Assembly: GCA_041751995.1 (NCBI GenBank)
Contig: JBGSHY010000107.1
Location: forward strand, 1 to 37,818
Source of the DNA: JANMEX01 sp041751995
GTDB lineage: Bacteria; Pseudomonadota; Alphaproteobacteria; Rhizobiales; Rhizobiaceae
Direction of reading: 5' to 3'
DNA: 37,818 nucleotides
The notes beneath the pieces were generated by a model, which was given only the letters and a program-made list of their open reading frames with translations, had not been told where the DNA came from and did not search any database. Shown piece by piece: positions 7,739 through 14,152 of the stretch; position 1 is the first letter of the stretch; each line of letters opens with the position of its first letter. The translations under genes and the position numbers were made by a program.

Positions 7739-8674
7739 ATGGCGCGCAAGATCATCATCGACACGGACCCGGGCCAGGACGACGCGGTCGCCATCCTTCT
7801 GGCGTTGGCGAGCCCCGAGCTTGATGTCGTCGGCATAACCGCCGTCGCCGGCAACGTGCCGCTGCATTTGACCGAAAAGAACGCGCGCAAGATTTGCGAA
7901 TTGGCAGGCAGACCGAACATCAAGGTCTATGCCGGCGCAGTGCGCCCGCTGATGCGCCCGCTGGTCACCGCCGAATATGTCCACGGCAAGACCGGCCTTG
8001 ACGGCCCGGATTTGCCCGAGCCCACCATGCCGCTGCAGACGCAGCATGGCGTTGACTTCATCATCGAGACAATCCTGTCCAATCCGGATGGCGAAATCAC
8101 CCTGTGCCCGCTTGGGCCGTTGACCAACATTGCATTGGCCCTGATCCGCGCTCCCGAAATCGCGCCGAAAATCCGTGAAATCGTGCTGATGGGCGGCGGC
8201 TTCTTTGAGGGCGGCAACGTCACGCCCGCCGCCGAGTTCAACATCTATGTCGATCCGCATGCCGCTGAAGTCGTGCTCAAGTCCGGCATCCCCATCGTCA
8301 TGATGCCGCTGGACGTCACCCACAAGGCGCTGACCAGCCGCGTCCGCGTCGAGCGTTTCCGCGCCATGAAAACGCCGGTCGGCGATGCGACCGCCGCGCT
8401 GCTCGACTTTTTCGAACGCTTTGACGAGCAGAAATACGGCACCGACGGCGGCCCGCTGCATGACCCCTGTGTGATTGCCTATCTGTTGAAGCCGGACCTG
8501 TTCAAGGGCCGCACTTGCAACGTCAGTGTCGAAACCAATTCGGAATTGACCATGGGCATGACCGTGGTCGACTGGTGGCACGTCACCGGCCGCGCGCCGA
8601 ACGCAACTGTCATGCGTGAAATTGATGATGAAGGATTTTTTGATCTGCTGACCGAGCGAATCGGGCGGCTTTAG
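7739..8674 (+). CDS. Nucleoside hydrolase (inosine-uridine preferring family)
   Basis: 311 residues. The N-terminal IIIDTDPGQDDA motif supplies the calcium-binding aspartates (Asp8, Asp10, Asp14, Asp15), and the LHDPC motif supplies His241 and Asp242, the usual acid/leaving-group histidine and last metal ligand. LGPLTNIALAL and EIVLMGGGFFEGGNVTPAAEFNIYVDPHAA are family hallmarks. The enzyme would split ribonucleosides into base and ribose for salvage. Substrate choice among RihA, RihB and RihC types cannot be told from sequence. AAAAGGA lies nine bases before ATG 7739. It is divergent from hsp20 and overlaps the convergent XRE gene by four bases at the stop codons. Confidence 0.93.
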   Translation: MARKIIIDTDPGQDDAVAILLALASPELDVVGITAVAGNVPLHLTEKNARKICELAGRPNIKVYAGAVRPLMRPLVTAEYVHGKTGLDGPDLPEPTMPLQTQHGVDFIIETILSNPDGEITLCPLGPLTNIALALIRAPEIAPKIREIVLMGGGFFEGGNVTPAAEFNIYVDPHAAEVVLKSGIPIVMMPLDVTHKALTSRVRVERFRAMKTPVGDATAALLDFFERFDEQKYGTDGGPLHDPCVIAYLLKPDLFKGRTCNVSVETNSELTMGMTVVDWWHVTGRAPNATVMREIDDEGFFDLLTERIGRL

Positions 8675-8982
8675 GTGAGCCACGAAAGCGGCACGTCCAG
8701 CGCCTTGGCAAGCGCCGCCAAGGTTTCCGGCGATCCGGCCCGGCGGCGGCTTTCGAGGTCTGACAGATAGCCTTGTCCAATGCCGGACTTGGCCGAAAGC
8801 TCAAGTTGTTTCATCGCGCGCCAGCGGCGGATCGCCTTCAACCGGCTGTCGCCTTTGAGCAGCATCGCGCTGACTTCTGCCGGCAAGACGCCGTCGTTGC
8901 CTGACGCGAGTTCGGCCTTGCGTTGGTCATATATGGCGATGTCGCCTGAATGCGCTTTGACGCAGTTCATATTGGCGGCCAT
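8671..8982 (-). CDS. XRE-family HTH protein, antitoxin-like
   Basis: 103 residues. An N-terminal section (about 15-45: YDQRKAELASGNDGVLPAEV) leads into a helix-turn-helix at about 50-100, with LSAKSGIGQGYLSDLESRRRAGSPETLAALAKAL. This two-part layout, with a DxRKAELASG...PAEV stretch before the HTH, resembles antitoxins of RelE/ParE-type modules. No toxin gene is next to it: upstream are 81 non-coding bases and then the lrp gene, downstream the convergent nucleoside hydrolase. It may be an orphan autoregulator. The start ATG 8982 has only a weak purine stretch; ATG 8970 is an alternative. Confidence 0.75.
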   Translation of the reverse strand: MAANMNCVKAHSGDIAIYDQRKAELASGNDGVLPAEVSAMLLKGDSRLKAIRRWRAMKQLELSAKSGIGQGYLSDLESRRRAGSPETLAALAKALDVPLSWLT

Positions 8983-9019
8983 TGGTTTTCATACTTTCAT
9001 CAGGAAGCCGCGTTGCAGC

Positions 9020-9050
9020 TGTCCAGTTTCTTTCCAGACACATATGGACA
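9020..9050. promoter_or_regulatory. Inverted repeat upstream of the XRE gene
   Basis: TGTCCA (9020-9025) and TGGACA (9045-9050) form a perfect six-base dyad with a 19-base spacer, 38 bases upstream of the XRE start. Autoregulation by the XRE protein is a guess from position. Confidence 0.3.
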
Positions 9051-9063
9051 AATGCATCCCACA

Positions 9064-9513
9064 TCAGTTTATAGGTGGAGGACGCCGTCGCACGGTTTGT
9101 GATTTAACGATTGAAGTGTTGGTCTCCGCCTTGTCGGAAATCCTGTCGAGAATGCCGTCGAGGTGGTCAATCGAGCGCAAGCAAAGATGGGCAATGAAAC
9201 AATCATCGCCGGTCACCTTGCTGCATTCGGTGACTTCAGCAATGTCCTCAATCAGTTTTTGCACAACATGCAGCATACCCGGAAGCGGACGGATGCGCAC
9301 GATGGCTTGCAGGGCATAGCCAAGGGCTTGTGCATCAAGATCAAGGGTGAACGCCCTGATAACGCCGCGTTCCTCAAGCCGGCGCATCCGCTCTGCGACG
9401 CTGGGAGACGATAGGCCAACCCTTTGCCCCAACTCCTTCAATGACATCCGGGCGTCGTCAAGCAGAAGGTTCAGAAGCTGTGTGTCGATATCGTCGAGCA
9501 TTTCCATTTCCAT
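9064..9513 (-). CDS. Lrp/AsnC family transcriptional regulator
   Basis: 149 residues. The N-terminal winged helix-turn-helix is clear (LDDIDTQLLNLLLDDARMSLKELGQRVGLSSPSVAERMRRLEERGVI), followed by the RAM ligand-binding/oligomerisation domain with VTECSKVTGDDCFIAHLCLRSIDHLD. It is divergent from a DMT exporter gene with palindromes between, which suggests it controls that exporter in response to an amino acid or similar ligand; this is inferred from layout. Three in-frame ATGs (9513, 9507, 9501) are spaced by two codons. The last, MLDDIDTQ, fits the family best and may be the true start. Confidence 0.93.
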   Translation of the reverse strand: MEMEMLDDIDTQLLNLLLDDARMSLKELGQRVGLSSPSVAERMRRLEERGVIRAFTLDLDAQALGYALQAIVRIRPLPGMLHVVQKLIEDIAEVTECSKVTGDDCFIAHLCLRSIDHLDGILDRISDKAETNTSIVKSQTVRRRPPPIN

Positions 9514-9518
9514 AGTCA

Positions 9519-9561
9519 GAATTGGTTATCAATTCAGTATCTGAACCAAAAATATATTTTT
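9519..9561. promoter_or_regulatory. Palindromes between lrp-type regulator and DMT exporter
   Basis: Two dyads lie in the 116-base divergent gap: GAATTG (9519-9524) with CAATTC (9530-9535) around five bases, and a perfect 14-base AT palindrome AAAAATATATTTTT (9548-9561). Lrp-family proteins favour such AT-rich imperfect palindromes in divergent promoters, so these are candidate operators for the regulator at 9064-9513. Confidence 0.5.
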
Positions 9562-9629
9562 GCCTATTGAAAGCTATATATGTTTATCACCCAGTCTCAT
9601 AAAATCTGCCAACTGAAAAGGCAGGGACC

Positions 9630-10535
9630 ATGAAAGACAAAATGCGCGGCACTGCCGAGATGACGGCGGCGATGATTATCTCGGGAACCATCGGTTGGTT
9701 TGTCATCAAATCCGGGCATCCCGTGCAGGATGTGGTGTTTTGGCGCTGTGTCTTTGGCGCGCTGACCTTGTTGATCGTTTGCGCGGTCACCGGCCTTTTC
9801 CGCAAGCATATGCCATTCAAGACAATTGCGTTCGCAGTGCTTGGCGGGGTGGCAATTGTTGTGAATTGGTTGTTGCTCTTCGCCGCCTATCCGATGGCGT
9901 CGATCTCCATAGCAACTGCCGTCTACAACACGCAGCCGTTCATGCTCATATGCCTTGGCGCACTGTTCCTTTCCGAAAAACTGACTGTCTCCAAGCTGAC
10001 ATGGCTCGTTTTGGCCTTCGTCGGCATGATCCTCATCGTTCTAGCCAAGCCACATGCCACCGCGCTCGCGAGCGATTATGCGACAGGCATACTTCTTTCG
10101 CTTGGCGCGGCATTTTTCTATGCGTTGGCCTCGATTATCGCCAAGCGGCTGAAGGGCACGCCACCGCAAATGATTGCGTTGATACAAGTCTGCGTCGGCG
10201 TCTTGATGCTGCTCCCGTTTACAAAACTGTCAGCGCTTCCGGACACGGCAAATACCTGGGCAATCCTTGTGACACTGGGCGTTGTCCACACCGGCCTGAT
10301 GTATATCTTGCTTTACGGTGCCATACAGCGCCTGCCGACACATCTCACCGGCTCGCTGTCGTTCATCTATCCGATTGCTGCGATCATCGTTGACTGGTTG
10401 GCGTTTGGCCATCGGCTGCAGCCCATGCAATATCTTGGCGCGGCAGCCATCCTGTTTGCAGTGGCGGCGATGAACCGTGGCTGGTCGATTTCGGAGGCCC
10501 TGCTCTGGAAGCGCCGCACATCGTCGGATCACTGA
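9630..10535 (+). CDS. EamA/DMT superfamily transporter
   Basis: 301 residues with ten predicted membrane helices in two EamA repeats. Each repeat ends with the family pattern: AAYPMASISIATAVYNTQPFMLICLGALFLSEKL in the first, and LTGSLSFIYPIAAIIVDWLAFG in the second. These drug/metabolite transporters export amino acids or other small metabolites; the substrate is not predictable here. A GCAGGGACC stretch precedes ATG 9630. It is transcribed away from the Lrp-type regulator, its probable controller, as in many amino-acid exporter pairs, and is convergent with arfB, three bases from its stop. Confidence 0.9.
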   Translation: MKDKMRGTAEMTAAMIISGTIGWFVIKSGHPVQDVVFWRCVFGALTLLIVCAVTGLFRKHMPFKTIAFAVLGGVAIVVNWLLLFAAYPMASISIATAVYNTQPFMLICLGALFLSEKLTVSKLTWLVLAFVGMILIVLAKPHATALASDYATGILLSLGAAFFYALASIIAKRLKGTPPQMIALIQVCVGVLMLLPFTKLSALPDTANTWAILVTLGVVHTGLMYILLYGAIQRLPTHLTGSLSFIYPIAAIIVDWLAFGHRLQPMQYLGAAAILFAVAAMNRGWSISEALLWKRRTSSDH

Positions 10536-10538
10536 CCC

Positions 10539-10970
10539 TCAATCATCCGCAACCCGACCCCTGTTCTTCTTGATCGTCCCACGCCCGGACTTTTCCTTCA
10601 GGCGCCGTTCAACTGCGCCCTTGGACGGCTTGGTCTTGCGGCGCGGCGGGGGCGGGGGCTCTGCGGCTTTGGCGATGAGCGCGGAGAGCCGTTCGCGTGC
10701 GTCCTGTCGGTTGCGGTCCTGTGTGCGAAACTTGTCGGCGAAGACGATGATCTCGCCGTCCTTGGTCGCCCGCTGCCCCGCCAGGGTGATCAGCCGGATG
10801 CGCACTGTCTCCGGAAGCTCCGCCCGATCCATCACGAAGCGCAGTTCAACCGCCGTCGCCACCTTGTTGACGTTCTGCCCGCCCGGTCCCTGGGCGCGGG
10901 TGAACTTCTCGTCCACCATGTCTTCGGTGACGATGATACCCCGTCCTTGAAAAATCGGTTCTGCCGACAT
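10539..10970 (-). CDS. arfB: Alternative ribosome-rescue factor B (peptidyl-tRNA hydrolase ArfB/YaeJ)
   Basis: 143 residues. The class-I release factor catalytic domain holds GPGGQNVNK with GGQ at 30-32, and the C-terminal tail is rich in Lys and Arg (RRKTKPSKGAVERRLKEKS) with a polyproline linker before it. This tail enters the empty mRNA channel of stalled ribosomes while GGQ hydrolyses the peptidyl-tRNA. There is no stop-codon recognition domain, which separates it from PrfA/PrfB. The ATG at 10970 (MSAEPIF) is chosen; the frame is open for another 40 codons upstream, but those residues do not fit the family. Confidence 0.95.
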   Translation of the reverse strand: MSAEPIFQGRGIIVTEDMVDEKFTRAQGPGGQNVNKVATAVELRFVMDRAELPETVRIRLITLAGQRATKDGEIIVFADKFRTQDRNRQDARERLSALIAKAAEPPPPPRRKTKPSKGAVERRLKEKSGRGTIKKNRGRVADD

Positions 10971-11134
10971 GGGTCCAAACTGCCTTTTGCGGTTGCATGG
11001 ACGGGTCCGCAGCAAAAGAAAAGCAAAAAATCGCAACGCTGGAGGTTGGCTTCTGCCGGACGGGTGATGAACCTTTTCCCCGTTCAACAATACTTACAAT
11101 CAGGGACGAGCATTTCAACTTGAAAGGAAGACAA

Positions 11135-11440
11135 ATGCGCCTCCAGACCACCACCATTTTCGCCGCCGCGCTGGCAATGACAGGCTTCGCCGCCGGGCTT
11201 TCGCCCGCTATCGCCAAATCGGTCTCTTCGACCATCAGCATCGGCACTTTTGATGCCCGCTGCCGCGCGGCCGGCGGGACTTTGACGATGGACAGTGCCG
11301 GCGGCCACAAATGCCGCCTGCCAAGCGGCCAGACCGTCACGTGCTATGATACTGACGGTCCAGGCATTTCCTGCGACTACCGGACATTGCCGAATTCAGG
11401 CATCAAAAGCCTGTTTGGCCAGACGCTTCAGATGAAGTGA
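11135..11440 (+). CDS. Small secreted protein with four cysteines, function unknown
   Basis: 101 residues from ATG 11135 with AAGGAAG six bases upstream. A typical signal peptide (MRLQTTTIFAAALAMTGF then AAGLSPAIA, cleavage about residue 27) precedes a mature domain of about 74 residues with four cysteines at 43, 60, 70 and 80, likely forming two disulfides in the periplasm. The AAGGTLTMDSAGGHKCRLPSG pattern looks like small periplasmic or secreted proteins of rhizobia, but I cannot name a family. It stands alone between divergent arfB and convergent pckA. Confidence 0.75.
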   Translation: MRLQTTTIFAAALAMTGFAAGLSPAIAKSVSSTISIGTFDARCRAAGGTLTMDSAGGHKCRLPSGQTVTCYDTDGPGISCDYRTLPNSGIKSLFGQTLQMK

Positions 11441-11447
11441 GGTTTTG

Positions 11448-11470
11448 CGGCCCGGACCGGTTCCGGGCCG
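11448..11470. terminator. GC-rich hairpin between the secreted protein and pckA
   Basis: CGGCCCGGA (11448-11456) pairs perfectly with TCCGGGCCG (11462-11470) around CCGGT, between two convergent stop codons. No T run follows on either strand, so it may be a weak or Rho-assisted bidirectional terminator, or only protect 3' ends. Confidence 0.5.
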
Positions 11471-11488
11471 TCAATCGCGCTGTGTCAA

Positions 11489-13099
11489 TCACTCGGCCGC
11501 TGCCAGCCAATGCGGAGCCGCGCTCAGCACGGACGCATCGACGTGGGTTTCGAACTTGGCGAAATTGTCGACGAACATACCCGAAAGCTTGCGCGCCTGA
11601 CGGTCATAGGCAGCCTTGTCCGCCCAGGTCGAGCGCGGATCGAGAATGGACGAATCGACGCCTTCAACAGCGACAGGCACTTGGAAACCAAAGTTCGGAT
11701 CGGACCGGAATTCGGCCTTCTTTAATGAGCCATCAAGCGCGGCGGTCAAAAGTGCACGCGTTGCCTTGATCGGCATGCGCTTGCCGATGCCATAGGCGCC
11801 GCCGGTCCAGCCGGTGTTGACCAGCCAGCAATCGACCTGGTGATCGGCAATCAGCTTGCGCAGAAGATTGCCGTACTCGGACGGATGGCGCGGCATGAAC
11901 GGTGCGCCAAAGCAGGTCGAGAACGTCGCCTCCGGTTCGGTCACGCCCTTTTCGGTACCAGCCACCTTGGCGGTGTAGCCTGAGAGGAAGTGATACATCG
12001 CCTGCGCGGGGGTCAGTTTTGCCACCGGCGGCAGGATGCCGAACGCATCGGCGGTCAGCATGATGATGTTCTTCGGATGGTTGGCGATGCCGGTCGCGCT
12101 GGCATTCGGGATGAAATGCAGCGGGTAGGCGCAGCGGGTGTTCTCCGTCAGCGAGCCGTCATTAAAATCCGGGATGCGGTTTTCATCAAGCACGACATTC
12201 TCCAGAACCGTACCGAAGCGTTGTGTCGTCGCATGAATTTCAGGTTCCGCTTCCGCCGAAAGGCGGATGGTCTTGGCGTAGCAGCCGCCTTCAAAGTTGA
12301 ACACGCCATCGGGCCCCCAGCCATGCTCGTCGTCGCCGATCAGGGTGCGGGTCGGATCGGCCGACAGCGTCGTCTTGCCGGTGCCTGACAGACCGAAGAA
12401 CACGGCGGCGTCGCCGTCCTTGCCCTGATTGGCCGAGCAATGCATCGGCATCACGCCTTTTTCGGGCAGGATGTAATTGAGTGCGGTGAACACCGACTTC
12501 TTGATTTCACCGGCATAGGACGTGCCGCCGATCAAAACGATCATGCGGGTGAGGTCGACAGCGATCACTGTCTCCGTGCGGCAGCCATGCCGTTCCGGGT
12601 CTGCCTTGAACGAGGGCAGGTCGATGATGGTGAACTGGGCAACGAAATCCGAGAGTGTCGAGCGCTCCGGACGGATCAACAGATTGCGGATGAACAGCGA
12701 GTGCCAGGCGAGCTCGGTGACAACCCGCGTCTTCAGCGCAAGGCTGGCGTCAGCGCCGCCGACCAGATCTTGGACATAAAGTTCCTTGCCCTTGATGTGT
12801 GCCTGGAAATCCTCGTACAGCCGGTCAAACGCCGCAGGATCCATCGGCTTGTTGTTGTCCCACCAGACATGCGGTTCAGTGTTGGCGTCGCGGACAACAA
12901 ACTTGTCCTTGGCCGAGCGTCCGGTGTGTTGGCCGGTGAGCGCGACAACCGCGCCATGCGCCGTCAGCCGCGCCTCATTGCGGGAAACCGCCAGCTCAAC
13001 CAATTCCGCTTCGGGCAGGTTGTAGTAGGCGGCGGCATAGCCCTTCAGTCCCGAGGAAGCGAGAGCGAAGTTCTTGTTGAAAATGCCAATGTCCGTCAT
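11489..13099 (-). CDS. pckA: Phosphoenolpyruvate carboxykinase (ATP)
   Basis: 536 residues, the normal length of ATP-type PEPCK. The kinase P-loop is GLSGTGKT (236-243), followed by the metal-binding LIGDDEHGWGPDGVFNFEGG block. The oxaloacetate site (VVALTGQHTGRSAKDKF) and the YAGEIKKSVFT lysine region are also present. It converts oxaloacetate and ATP to PEP for gluconeogenesis on organic acids. It is divergent from chvI-chvG, the standard rhizobial arrangement. Upstream lie LacI-type operator words (13176-13226) like those expected for a PckR-type regulator. The start at 13099 has ACAGGG just upstream. Confidence 0.97.
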   Translation of the reverse strand: MTDIGIFNKNFALASSGLKGYAAAYYNLPEAELVELAVSRNEARLTAHGAVVALTGQHTGRSAKDKFVVRDANTEPHVWWDNNKPMDPAAFDRLYEDFQAHIKGKELYVQDLVGGADASLALKTRVVTELAWHSLFIRNLLIRPERSTLSDFVAQFTIIDLPSFKADPERHGCRTETVIAVDLTRMIVLIGGTSYAGEIKKSVFTALNYILPEKGVMPMHCSANQGKDGDAAVFFGLSGTGKTTLSADPTRTLIGDDEHGWGPDGVFNFEGGCYAKTIRLSAEAEPEIHATTQRFGTVLENVVLDENRIPDFNDGSLTENTRCAYPLHFIPNASATGIANHPKNIIMLTADAFGILPPVAKLTPAQAMYHFLSGYTAKVAGTEKGVTEPEATFSTCFGAPFMPRHPSEYGNLLRKLIADHQVDCWLVNTGWTGGAYGIGKRMPIKATRALLTAALDGSLKKAEFRSDPNFGFQVPVAVEGVDSSILDPRSTWADKAAYDRQARKLSGMFVDNFAKFETHVDASVLSAAPHWLAAAE

Positions 13100-13175
13100 G
13101 ACCCTGTCCGTTTTTCAAAAATTGCGCGCCGGGATTTGGCGCGTCAACGGGACAAGTCAGAAATGAATAATGGAT

Positions 13176-13226
13176 TCAATCGTTTAATCGATTTAAAAAA
13201 TTTAAAAAACGTCTAATCGGTTTAAA
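13176..13226. promoter_or_regulatory. Cluster of LacI-type operator words in the pckA-chvI gap
   Basis: The 310-base pckA-chvI gap has no gene. It contains an AT-rich block with three AATCG cores centred at 13181/13182, 13189/13190 and 13218/13219. The middle one, TTTAATCGATTTAA (13183-13196), is nearly palindromic about CG, the layout of LacI/GalR-family operators. In Sinorhizobium, pckA is controlled by the LacI-family protein PckR, so a PckR-like site is the natural guess; I cannot compare with the measured motif. No confident -35/-10 pair was found for either gene. Confidence 0.5.
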
Positions 13227-13409
13227 TTCACAGGCTTTGCCGCCGATTTTGGTTTTGCTTAAGACTTTGGTAAGGATGCGGCGGGGACTTGTGGTGCAAA
13301 GCAGCGCGCTTGCCCGCGCCGATGTGTGGCTATCGCTGCTGCCATATTTTGTGCCACATTTGTCCTGCAACGCTCAGCCGCTCCTGAATTGATACAAGGA
13401 CTGGCGCCG

Positions 13410-14138
13410 ATGAAGGATAATAACGGCATGGCTACAATCGCGCTCGTGGACGACGACCGCAACATTTTGACCTCCGTGTCGATCGCTCTTGAAGCCGAAG
13501 GCTACAAGGTCGAGACTTACACCGATGGCGTGTCCGCACTGGAAGGGCTGCAGTCGCGTCCGCCAAACCTCGCGATCTTCGACATCAAGATGCCGCGCAT
13601 GGACGGCATGGAGCTTTTGCGCCGCCTGCGCCAGAAGTCCGATCTGCCGGTCATTTTCCTCACCTCCAAGGATGAAGAAATTGACGAATTGTTCGGCCTG
13701 AAAATGGGTGCGGATGATTTCATTACGAAGCCGTTCTCGCAGCGCCTTTTGGTCGAGCGTGTCAAGGCGGTCCTGCGCCGCGCCGCCGCCCGCGAAAATG
13801 CCGCCGCCGGCATCAAGACGCCCGGTCAGGCGTCCCGGACTTTGGAGCGCGGCCAGTTGGTCCTTGATCAGGAGCGTCATACCTGCACATGGGACGGCAA
13901 ACCGGTGACGCTGACCGTCACGGAATTCCTCATTCTCCTGTCGCTGGCGCAGCGGCCGGGCGTGGTCAAAAGCCGCGACGCGCTGATGGATGCGGCCTAT
14001 GATGAACAGGTCTATGTTGACGACCGCACCATCGATAGCCACATCAAGCGCTTGCGCAAGAAGTTCAAGGTGGTCGATGACGACTTTGACATGATCGAAA
14101 CGCTTTACGGGGTCGGCTACCGGTTCCGCGAGGCCTGA
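13410..14138 (+). CDS. chvI: Two-component response regulator ChvI (BvrR/ExoR-pathway type)
   Basis: 242 residues. The receiver domain (about 8-120) has the acidic pocket Asp14-Asp15, phospho-acceptor Asp58 in LAIFDIKMPRMDG, Thr85 and Lys107. The C-terminal OmpR/PhoB winged helix includes LTVTEFLILLSLAQRPGVVKSRDALMD and DDRTIDSHIKRLRKKFK. The receiver is nearly the classic ChvI/BvrR sequence (MDGMELLRRLRQKSDLPVIF). With ChvG it governs envelope, exopolysaccharide, acid and host-interaction genes in Agrobacterium, Sinorhizobium and Brucella. Starts at 13410 and 13428 are both possible: each has AAGGA upstream, at nine and ten bases. Confidence 0.96.
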   Translation: MKDNNGMATIALVDDDRNILTSVSIALEAEGYKVETYTDGVSALEGLQSRPPNLAIFDIKMPRMDGMELLRRLRQKSDLPVIFLTSKDEEIDELFGLKMGADDFITKPFSQRLLVERVKAVLRRAAARENAAAGIKTPGQASRTLERGQLVLDQERHTCTWDGKPVTLTVTEFLILLSLAQRPGVVKSRDALMDAAYDEQVYVDDRTIDSHIKRLRKKFKVVDDDFDMIETLYGVGYRFREA

Positions 14139-14152
14139 GCCCGGAAACCTGA

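Noticed and set aside
11448..11470. Strong intrinsic terminator for pckA
   Set aside because: The hairpin is perfect but has no T run on either strand, so it is listed only as a possible terminator.
13259..13273. CtrA-like word TTAA-N7-GTAA upstream of chvI
   Set aside because: One half differs from TTAA, the trailing C is absent, and single matches are common by chance in AT-rich gaps.
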